Below the pieces are notes generated by a model. It was not told the DNA's origin. It searched no databases and saw only the letters and a list, made by a program, of their open reading frames with translations. The translations under genes and the position numbers were made by a program. Below are positions 1 through 5,925 of a DNA stretch of 8,687 nucleotides, piece after piece. Position 1 is the first letter of the stretch. Every line of letters begins with the position of its first letter. The stretch comes from an uncultured Clostridia bacterium (GTDB lineage: Bacteria; Bacillota; Clostridia; Oscillospirales; Oscillospiraceae). The stretch covers positions 1 through 8,687 of the forward strand of contig CALDMR010000084.1 in the NCBI GenBank assembly GCA_937915065.1, given 5' to 3'.

Positions 1-1
1 C

Positions 2-24
2 GACAGCTTTGTTTTTCCGCTGTC
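2..24. other. Weak stem-loop at window start
   Basis: GACAGC (2-7) and GCTGTC (19-24) are perfect inverted repeats around an 11-base pyrimidine-rich loop. This could be the remnant of a terminator of an upstream gene lying outside the window, but the stem is only 6 bp and no proper T-tract follows. No coding sequence is visible in 1-252. That stretch holds this element, the ctsR promoter, its operators and the leader. Confidence 0.2.
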
Positions 25-70
25 TACTTTAAAGGGAGCATATCAAGGGAGAAGGCCGCTTTTAAAAAAT

Positions 71-87
71 GGTCAGGAAAAGTCAAA
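71..87 (+). promoter_or_regulatory. Upstream CtsR operator
   Basis: GGTCAGG-AAA-AGTCAAA fits the known CtsR operator pattern RGTCAAA-N-A-N-RGTCAAA, with two mismatches in the first half-site and a perfect second half-site. It ends seven bases before the -35 box of the ctsR promoter. Together with the downstream operator at 131-147 it brackets the promoter. Half-site spacing (7+3+7) is exactly as expected. Operator function is inferred from this match. Confidence 0.7.
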
Positions 88-94
88 AATTGTG

Positions 95-122
95 TTGACA
101 AATGAAAAAGGTGTGCTATACT
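95..122 (+). promoter_or_regulatory. Sigma-A promoter of ctsR-mcsA-clpC
   Basis: A perfect -35 box TTGACA (95-100) is followed after 16 bases by the -10 box TATACT (117-122). A TGC triplet (114-116) directly before it makes an extended -10. Transcription would start near 129-130, at the edge of the downstream CtsR operator, so bound CtsR would sit on the start site. The near-consensus boxes imply a strong promoter kept off by repression. Confidence 0.85.
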
Positions 123-124
123 AT

Positions 125-164
125 AGTCAAGGTCAAAGAAAGTCAAAGTCAAAGTCAAAGTCAA
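125..164 (+). repeat. AGTCAA hexamer array over the CtsR operator
   Basis: Copies of RGTCAA begin at 125, 131, 141, 147, 153 and 159. The last four are perfect tandem AGTCAA units with a 6-base period, followed by a decayed AGTTAG at 165. Only the 131/141 pair has the 10-base offset of a canonical CtsR operator. The remaining copies are spaced by 6 or 12 bases. The array looks like slippage expansion of the downstream half-site. Whether CtsR can use the extra copies is not visible from sequence. Confidence 0.85.
131..147 (+). promoter_or_regulatory. Downstream CtsR operator
   Basis: GGTCAAA-GAA-AGTCAAA matches the CtsR operator consensus at every defined position (two direct heptad repeats separated by three bases with a central A). 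It lies eight bases after the -10 box and covers the predicted transcription start, a position suited to direct repression. It is embedded in a longer array of the same core hexamer (125-164). Auto-regulation by the first gene of the operon is the expected mode in Firmicutes. Confidence 0.88.
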
Positions 165-198
165 AGTTAGATCTAAGAACCGTATCAATGACACAGGA

Positions 199-225
199 CG
201 GCGGCACCCTTTACCGGGGCTGCTG
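199..225 (+). other. Leader RNA hairpin upstream of ctsR
   Basis: In the predicted 5' untranslated leader, bases 199-209 pair with 216-225. The pairing gives ten base pairs (two of them G-U) with a single bulged A at 206 and a six-base loop TTTACC. The hairpin ends about eight bases before the AAAGGAGG ribosome binding site (234-241) and does not include it. It could stabilise the mRNA or modulate ribosome access with temperature, but no function is shown by the sequence. Confidence 0.4.
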
Positions 226-252
226 GAAATATTAAAGGAGGCGCGTTATCAA

Positions 253-705
253 GTGGGTATTTCAGATTTGATTGCAGGTTTTATTCAGGAGGCCCTGGAT
301 GAAACGGACGGCGGTGTGGTGGAGCTGCAGCGCGGCGATCTGGCCCAGCGATTCAACTGCGTGCCCAGCCAGATCAATTATGTGATGTCTACCCGGTTTT
401 CGCCGGAGCACGGTTACATCGTGGAAAGCCGCCGCGGCGGCAACGGATATATCCGCATTACCCGGGTGCAGACCGACCGCAAAACCCTGCTGATGCAGGT
501 GATCAACTCTATCGGCGATTCCCTGGACTATCAGAGTGCCCGGGCCATCACCGGCAATCTGGCCCACAGTGGGGCGATTGAAATGGATGTGGCGCGGATT
601 CTGCTTTCCGCCATCAGCGAAAGTGCGCTGAAAGAGGTTCCCAGGGAACTGCGCAACATCGTGCGGGCCACGATTTTCAAGCAGGTTATGATTCACGCGA
701 TCTGA
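253..705 (+). CDS. ctsR: Heat-shock transcriptional repressor CtsR
   Basis: This 150-aa protein is the dimeric DNA-binding repressor of class III heat-shock genes. It has the family's usual length and signatures: ISDLI at the N terminus, a helix-turn-helix with CVPSQINYVMSTRF at 36-49, the GYIVESRR beta-wing (54-61), and the glycine loop GGNGYIRI (62-69). The C-terminal half (about 75-150) is the helical domain that contacts ClpC in this family. The start is GTG at 253, preceded by AAAGGAGG at 234-241. The 11-base spacing is long, but no better start exists. It is the first gene of the operon and is controlled by its own operators at 71-87 and 131-147. In Bacillus and Geobacillus the wing loop is four glycines and acts as the temperature sensor. 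Here the third is Asn64. Identification is firm; how it is inactivated without mcsB is open. Confidence 0.95.
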   Translation: MGISDLIAGFIQEALDETDGGVVELQRGDLAQRFNCVPSQINYVMSTRFSPEHGYIVESRRGGNGYIRITRVQTDRKTLLMQVINSIGDSLDYQSARAITGNLAHSGAIEMDVARILLSAISESALKEVPRELRNIVRATIFKQVMIHAI

Positions 706-768
706 TCGAAAGTAATGACAAAACCAGTTTATCAATTCATAGAACAGACTTAAAAGGAGGTCTCTGTT

Positions 769-1248
769 ATGAAATGCGAGCATTGTGGTAAGAATGAAGC
801 AACGTTTTATTATAAGAGCAATATCAACGGCCAGGTGACAGAACAGCACCTGTGCGGCGACTGCGCCAAGGAGATGGGGTATGTCAGCAATCTGGAAAAG
901 AGTTTTGCAAACTTCAGCGCCAGTATGTTTGGCGGCTTTGACGACCTGTTTGCGCCCATGCCCAGTTTGGCGGGCAGCTTCTTTGAACCTTTCGAGGCCA
1001 TGAACCGGCGCTTTGAGCACATGTTCCCCATGCTGGGTGGTGCGGTGGCCGCTCCGGCGGCGCAGGCTGCGCCGGCCCAGAGCGCATCCGGCAATGACCT
1101 GGTGTCCGACGAGGAGCACAGAAAGCTGGATCGCGAGCGCCAGATCAACGCTTTGCGCTGCGAGATGCGCCAGGCCGTTGAAACGGAGAATTTTGAGCGT
1201 GCCGCTGCACTGCGCGACCAGATCCATGGTCTGGAAAAGCAGGGCTGA
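769..1248 (+). CDS. mcsA: Short McsA-like protein, one zinc finger plus UVR motif
   Basis: This is a 159-aa protein in the mcsA position. An N-terminal zinc-binding module has Cys3-X2-Cys6 and Cys29-X2-Cys32. The middle (about 40-118) is Phe/Met-rich, then Ala/Pro-rich (91-104), and has no further CxxC pair. The C terminus (about 124-158) is a UvrB/UvrC (UVR) motif with NFERAAALRDQI at 141-152. Bacillus McsA is about 185 aa, carries four CxxC motifs, and partners the arginine kinase McsB; both the second zinc module and mcsB are missing here. The UVR motif resembles the one inside ClpC, so a ClpC or CtsR partner role is plausible but inferred. The start ATG has AAGGAGG at 754-760, eight bases upstream. 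The gene lies 63 bases after ctsR and 42 before clpC, with no terminator between. It could equally be named a UVR-motif protein. Confidence 0.85.
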   Translation: MKCEHCGKNEATFYYKSNINGQVTEQHLCGDCAKEMGYVSNLEKSFANFSASMFGGFDDLFAPMPSLAGSFFEPFEAMNRRFEHMFPMLGGAVAAPAAQAAPAQSASGNDLVSDEEHRKLDRERQINALRCEMRQAVETENFERAAALRDQIHGLEKQG

Positions 1249-1290
1249 GCGGTGCTGATGGATACCAAACGATGAAGGAGGTACTGCCTT

Positions 1291-3735
1291 ATGGATGAAA
1301 ACAAGTTTTCCCCCCGTGCGCTGAGAGCGCTGGAACTGGCGGAGGCATCTGCCGCTGATTTGGGGCATAGTTATATCGGCAGCGAACATTTGCTGCTGGG
1401 ACTTTTGAAGGAGGAAGAGGGCATTGCCCACCGGGTTTTGACGGAGCAGGGGCTGACAGATGCCATGGTGCGCCAGATCCTGGTCAACAGTGTGGGCCAG
1501 GGCGCGCCCGGCACAAAGCCCAGCCAGGGGCTGACGCCGCGGGCCAAGCATGTGATCGAGTGCGCGGCCGAAGAAGCCGTGCGCGGCGGCTTCAGCTATG
1601 TGGGTACGGAGCATTTGCTGGTGGGGCTGCTGCGGGATGGCCGTAATATGGGTGTGCGCATCCTGCGCGCTGCGGGCTTGAGCTCCCAGGCTGTATTTGA
1701 AGCTGTGCAGCGGAAGCTGCAGGAGGGGCCGGGCGGCGCGGCCCAGGCGGTGCGGGCCGGAGAAGCCAAGGAAGAAACCGGCGACAATGTCTTGAAAGAG
1801 TTTACCAAGGATTTGACCGCAGCGGCCCGCAGCGGCAAGCTGGATCCGGTGATTGGCCGGGATGAAGAGATTCAGAGAGTGATCCAGATCCTTTCCCGCC
1901 GCACAAAAAACAATCCGGTGCTGGTCGGCGAGCCCGGGGTGGGTAAAACCGCCATCGCCGAGGGACTGGCCCAGAAGATCGCGGCGGCAGATGTGCCGGA
2001 AGACCTGCTGGATAAACGGGTGCTGTCGCTGGATTTGTCTGGTATGATCGCGGGAACCAAGTACCGCGGCGAGTTTGAGGAGCGGATCAAAAAGGCGCTG
2101 GACGAAGTCAAGAGCGACGGCAAGATCATTCTCTTTATCGATGAACTGCATACGATCGTGGGCGCCGGCAGTGCAGAGGGCGCCATGGACGCGGCGAACA
2201 TCATCAAGCCCGCTCTGGGCCGTGGCGAAATTCGGGTGATTGGTGCCACCACGCTGGACGAGTACCGCAAGTATATCGAAAAGGACGCTGCGCTGGAACG
2301 CCGGTTCCAGCCTGTGACTGTGGGCGAACCTGCGCCGGAGGCCTGCTTGGAGATTTTGAAAGGGCTGCGGGATAAGTACGAGGCCCACCACCGCCTGACG
2401 ATCACCGACGGTGCGCTGGAGGCAGCCGTGCAGCTGTCCCGCCGCTATATCAATGATCGCTTCCTGCCGGATAAGGCCATTGACCTGATGGACGAGGCTG
2501 CTTCCCGGGTGCGGATGAAGAACGAAAAATCCTCCCCCGATCTGAAGGCGCTGGAGGAAAAGATCTCTGCTTTGCGCCGGGAAAAGGAAGAGGCTGTGGC
2601 GGCCCAGGATTTTGAAAAGGCTGCCCAGATCCGCGATATTGAGCAGGATTATGAAAAGCAGATGGAAATTGAAAGGGACAACTGGCATAAGAAGGTGGCT
2701 GCGGAGCACGGCGAGGTGACCGATGAGGACATCGCTGCCGTGGTGTCCGAGTGGACCGGCGTGCCGGTGACCCGCCTGACGGAAGATGAGGGCCAGAAGC
2801 TGCTGCATATGGAGGATACCCTTCACCAGCGGGTGGTGGGGCAGGATGAAGCTGTCAAGGCCATTGCCCGGGCCATCCGCAGGGGCCGTGTGGGCTTGAA
2901 AGATCCCAGGCGCCCCATCGGTTCCTTCCTGTTCCTGGGCCCCACGGGTGTGGGTAAGACCGAACTGTGCAAAGCACTGGCGGAGGCCATGTTTGGCGAT
3001 GAGAACGCCATGGTGCGGCTGGATATGTCCGAATATATGGAGCGCCATACCGTATCCCGCCTGATCGGCTCGCCTCCCGGCTATGTGGGTCACGAGGAGG
3101 GCGGCCAGCTGACGGAAAGGGTGCGCCGCCGCCCGTACAGTGTGGTGCTGTTTGACGAGATCGAAAAGGCCCACGAGGATGTGTGGAATCTGCTGCTGCA
3201 GATCATGGATGACGGCGAACTGACCGATTCCCAAGGACGGCGGGTGGACTTCCGCAACACGATCATTGTGATGACCTCCAATGTGGGCGCTAAGAATATC
3301 ACCGCCCAAAGCCCCCTGGGCTTTTCCGCCGGGGAGGAGAAGGATGGATCCGTTTCCTTTGAAGCGGTCAAAGAAGCGGTTATGGGTGAGCTGAAGCGCA
3401 CCTTCCGCCCGGAGTTCCTCAACCGGATCGACGAGACCATTATTTTCCATCCCCTTACGGAAGAGAATATCGCAGAAATCGCCCGGAAGCTGCTCGCTGT
3501 CACTGCCAAGCGGGTGGAGAGCCTGGGCGTGACCATGACGGTAGACGAGGAAGCCGTTAAAGTGGTGGCGAAGGAGGGGTTTGACCCTGTTTACGGTGCA
3601 AGACCCCTGCGCCGCGCCATTCAAAGCAGCGTCGAGGATGCTGTGGCTGAAAAGCTGCTGGAGGGCGCCGTGAAGGAAGGCGACGCCATCCGTGTCACCG
3701 CTGAAGATGGCAAAATTGCCATTGAGAAAGCCTGA
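1291..3735 (+). CDS. clpC: AAA+ unfoldase ClpC, ClpP partner
   Basis: This 814-aa HSP100 ATPase unfolds substrates and feeds them to the ClpP protease in the cytosol. Domains in order: a double Clp-N domain (about 1-145, with SEHLLLG at 31-37 and TEHLLVG at 106-112); AAA-1 with Walker A GEPGVGKT (213-220), Walker B LFIDE (281-285) and arginine fingers R337/R338; a ClpC-type middle domain with a UVR motif (about 421-456, DFEKAAQIRD at 440-449); AAA-2 with Walker A GPTGVGKT (550-557) and Walker B VVLFDE (618-623); a ClpP-docking loop LGF (676-678); and sensor-2 GAR (769-771). All catalytic motifs are intact, and length is normal for ClpC. The start ATG has AAGGAGG at 1275-1281. It is the last gene of the CtsR-controlled operon. 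No clpP lies in the window. The middle-domain length and UVR separate it from ClpB and ClpA. Confidence 0.97.
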   Translation: MDENKFSPRALRALELAEASAADLGHSYIGSEHLLLGLLKEEEGIAHRVLTEQGLTDAMVRQILVNSVGQGAPGTKPSQGLTPRAKHVIECAAEEAVRGGFSYVGTEHLLVGLLRDGRNMGVRILRAAGLSSQAVFEAVQRKLQEGPGGAAQAVRAGEAKEETGDNVLKEFTKDLTAAARSGKLDPVIGRDEEIQRVIQILSRRTKNNPVLVGEPGVGKTAIAEGLAQKIAAADVPEDLLDKRVLSLDLSGMIAGTKYRGEFEERIKKALDEVKSDGKIILFIDELHTIVGAGSAEGAMDAANIIKPALGRGEIRVIGATTLDEYRKYIEKDAALERRFQPVTVGEPAPEACLEILKGLRDKYEAHHRLTITDGALEAAVQLSRRYINDRFLPDKAIDLMDEAASRVRMKNEKSSPDLKALEEKISALRREKEEAVAAQDFEKAAQIRDIEQDYEKQMEIERDNWHKKVAAEHGEVTDEDIAAVVSEWTGVPVTRLTEDEGQKLLHMEDTLHQRVVGQDEAVKAIARAIRRGRVGLKDPRRPIGSFLFLGPTGVGKTELCKALAEAMFGDENAMVRLDMSEYMERHTVSRLIGSPPGYVGHEEGGQLTERVRRRPYSVVLFDEIEKAHEDVWNLLLQIMDDGELTDSQGRRVDFRNTIIVMTSNVGAKNITAQSPLGFSAGEEKDGSVSFEAVKEAVMGELKRTFRPEFLNRIDETIIFHPLTEENIAEIARKLLAVTAKRVESLGVTMTVDEEAVKVVAKEGFDPVYGARPLRRAIQSSVEDAVAEKLLEGAVKEGDAIRVTAEDGKIAIEKA

Positions 3736-3759
3736 GTGCAAGGGGGCGCCCCTTCTCTA

Positions 3760-3804
3760 AAACCAACCCGCCCGGGAACCGCAGGTTTCCGGGCGGGTTG
3801 GTTT
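3760..3804 (+). terminator. Rho-independent terminator after clpC
   Basis: A 21-bp stem (3760-3780 with 3784-3804) has one G-U wobble and a three-base GCA loop. The arms start with AAACC and end with GGTTT, and only a short T-rich run (TTTATT) follows. It sits 24 bases after the clpC stop and before an independent promoter, so it most likely ends the heat-shock operon. A smaller GGGG/CCCC hairpin lies directly before it at 3740-3754. Confidence 0.85.
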
Positions 3805-3852
3805 ATTATGGCGTCCAGGAATAAACCTTCGGCCACAAAGTGCATCCTATGG

Positions 3853-3881
3853 TTGTAATTTTCTGCAGTTTCCCGTATACT
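3853..3881 (+). promoter_or_regulatory. Sigma-A promoter of the membrane protein gene
   Basis: TTGTAA (3853-3858) and TATACT (3876-3881) are separated by 17 bases, giving four of six and five of six matches to the sigma-A consensus boxes. It lies between the clpC terminator and the GTG at 3963, leaving a leader of about 75 bases. Its position also argues against the longer open reading frame beginning upstream at 3840, since that start would precede the promoter. Confidence 0.65.
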
Positions 3882-3962
3882 ATACAAATAGGACAATCCT
3901 TGAACCATACAGAGATGAAACAGCCCGCCTGGCGGGCACCAAAAAGAAAGCGAGGATATGCA

Positions 3963-5846
3963 GTGAAAGTAAACTTTAATGCTGGCGGCTTTGGTGGCGA
4001 TGGCACTCCCTTCGGCGCTGGGAATCCGTTTTTCGGCGGCTTCGACTTTGGCGGTGCGCAGCAGCCCCGCGAGGAGTATCAACCCCAGCCGGAGAAAAAG
4101 AAGCGTCCGGCCAAAAGCATCAAATCCCCTGTGAAGCGGACGCTGACGAATCTGCTCGTCACCGTGCTTTTCGGCGCAATTTATTACTATGCGGTTTTGC
4201 CGCCCATCAACCTGAAAGCACCGGAATTTTACACCTTTGTGTTCCTGCTGTGCGCGGTCTACTGCTTTATGGCTGTGCTGACCACAGGTTTCCAGGGCGA
4301 CGGTGTGAAGGGCTATTTTGGATTTGTCAAAAAGCAGTGCAAGATTCCCTTTTTCCTGGTGATTGGCCTGCTGGTGATCGCCCTTGTGGGTGCGATCCTG
4401 TCTTCGGTGATTATCCGGGCGGACGCTTATCAGAAGCTGCTGCCCCTGGAAACGGGTAACTTTGCCGAGGAAGTGGATCAGTTGAGTTTTGACGAGATCC
4501 CTGTTCTGGACCGCGACAGCGCCACGCGCCTGGGCAACCGCAAGCTGGGCGAATTGAGCGATATGGTCAGCCAGTTTGAGGTGGAGGACGACTATACCCA
4601 GATCAACTATCAGGGCAAGCCTGTCCGTGTGACCGGCCTGATGTACGGCGATGTGATCAAGTGGCTGAACAACCGCGGCGACGGCCTGCCTGCCTATATG
4701 ATCATCGATATGACCACCCAGGAGGTGACGGTGGTTCGCCTGGAGGACGGCATCAAGTATACCACGGCGGAACATTTTAACCGCAACCTTTACCGTCATC
4801 TGCGCTTTAATTATCCCACCTATATGTTTGCCCAGCCCTATTTCGAGATCAACGAAGAAGGCGAACCCTACTGGGTCTGCGGCCGGGTGGATAAGACCAT
4901 CGGCCTGTTCGGCGGCGTGGATATTACCGGCGCGGTGCTGGTCAATGCAGTGACCGGCGAATGCAGCTACTATGATGTGGCGGACATCCCCACTTGGGTC
5001 GACCATGTGTACAATGCAGATCTGATCCTGCAGCAGTACGACTATTACGGCCAGTACCACAACGGCTTTATCAACTCGATCCTGGGCCAGCGGGATGTAA
5101 CCGTGACCACCCAAGGGTACAATTACATTGCCCAGAACGGCGATGTGTATATGTACAGCGGCGTGACCTCTGCCGGTACCGACGCGTCCAATGTGGGATT
5201 CATCCTCAGTAACCAGCGCACCAAGGAAACGCGGTATTATCCATGCGCTGGTGCAGATGAGTATTCCGCTATGTCCAGTGCCGAGGGTATTTTGCAGCAG
5301 ATGCGCTATACAGCCACGTTCCCGCTGCTGCTGAACATCTCCGGCGAGCCGACCTACTTTATGGCGATGAAGGATAACGCCGGCCTGGTGAAGCAGTACG
5401 CCATGGTCAATGTGCAGGAGTATCAGATCGTGGCCACAGGCACAACGCCCGAGGCCTGCGAGGCGGCCTATATCCAGCTGCTGGTGGAGAGCAATACCAT
5501 CAGTTCCGAAGCTGGCCAGGAACTGACAGAGCAGAATAAGGCGGAGGGCACCATCGCCGAGATCCGCACGGCGGTGCTGGAAGGCAATACCTACTACTTC
5601 CTGCGTCTGGAAGGACAGGAAACCTTCTACAGTATTTCTGCTGCAGCTTGCACGGATGTGGTCATTATGAATGTGGGCGATGCTGTCACCATCAGCTACG
5701 CTCCGTCGGCCACGGGCTCTATCCTGGATGCATACAGTGCTGCCTGGAAGGATAAACCGTCCAACAACAACTGGCAGGCGCCGACAGAACCGGAGGAAGA
5801 AACGCCGGATTCTGCTCAGCCTGAAGGCGAAATGCCCGTAGCTTAA
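3963..5846 (+). CDS. Unrecognised three-helix membrane protein, large extracellular part
   Basis: I do not recognise a named function for this 627-aa protein. Residues 5-31 are Gly/Phe-rich (11 Gly, 7 Phe), followed by a Lys/Arg-rich stretch (45-59). Membrane helices lie at about 60-80, 88-108 and 128-151. The remaining ~475 residues would be outside the cell by the positive-inside rule. That part is Tyr- and beta-rich, with GLFGGVDITGAVLVNAVTGE from 314 to 333 that by eye recalls PepSY-type segments. A small beta-rich module (about 528-580) precedes an acidic Pro/Glu tail. The frame stays open back to an ATG at 3840, but GTG 3963 has the SD GAGGA (3952-3956) and lies downstream of a promoter, so it is preferred. 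It is monocistronic between two hairpin terminators. A cell-envelope role is inference from topology only. Confidence 0.8.
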   Translation: MKVNFNAGGFGGDGTPFGAGNPFFGGFDFGGAQQPREEYQPQPEKKKRPAKSIKSPVKRTLTNLLVTVLFGAIYYYAVLPPINLKAPEFYTFVFLLCAVYCFMAVLTTGFQGDGVKGYFGFVKKQCKIPFFLVIGLLVIALVGAILSSVIIRADAYQKLLPLETGNFAEEVDQLSFDEIPVLDRDSATRLGNRKLGELSDMVSQFEVEDDYTQINYQGKPVRVTGLMYGDVIKWLNNRGDGLPAYMIIDMTTQEVTVVRLEDGIKYTTAEHFNRNLYRHLRFNYPTYMFAQPYFEINEEGEPYWVCGRVDKTIGLFGGVDITGAVLVNAVTGECSYYDVADIPTWVDHVYNADLILQQYDYYGQYHNGFINSILGQRDVTVTTQGYNYIAQNGDVYMYSGVTSAGTDASNVGFILSNQRTKETRYYPCAGADEYSAMSSAEGILQQMRYTATFPLLLNISGEPTYFMAMKDNAGLVKQYAMVNVQEYQIVATGTTPEACEAAYIQLLVESNTISSEAGQELTEQNKAEGTIAEIRTAVLEGNTYYFLRLEGQETFYSISAAACTDVVIMNVGDAVTISYAPSATGSILDAYSAAWKDKPSNNNWQAPTEPEEETPDSAQPEGEMPVA

Positions 5847-5856
5847 GACTGAATTA

Positions 5857-5905
5857 AAAGCCCCACCGCCCGGGAGAATTTTATTCTCCCGGGCGGTGGG
5901 GCTTT
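5857..5905. terminator. Bidirectional terminator between convergent genes
   Basis: A perfect 22-bp stem (5857-5878 with 5884-5905) encloses a five-base loop. Arms begin AAAGCCCC and end GGGGCTTT, so each strand has a GC stem followed by a short T run. It lies 10 bases after the + strand membrane protein stop and 20 bases beyond the - strand operon's stop at 5926. This position suits termination from both sides. Confidence 0.88.
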
Positions 5906-5925
5906 GTGTGCTGTATTGGCAGAAA

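Noticed and set aside
125..164. CRISPR array
   Set aside because: The repeats are six-base direct units with no spacers, and they match the CtsR half-site core.
262..3741. Very long open frame (1159 codons) on the - strand opposite ctsR-mcsA-clpC
   Set aside because: It lies antisense to three genes with full family signatures. Its protein is rich in His, Gln and Leu and shows no recognisable domain. It is explained by strong third-position GC bias of the + strand genes.
3840..3962. N-terminal extension of the membrane protein from ATG 3840
   Set aside because: This stretch contains the TTGTAA/TATACT promoter and no SD before 3840. GTG 3963 has a well-placed SD, and a Gly/Phe-rich N terminus begins right after it.
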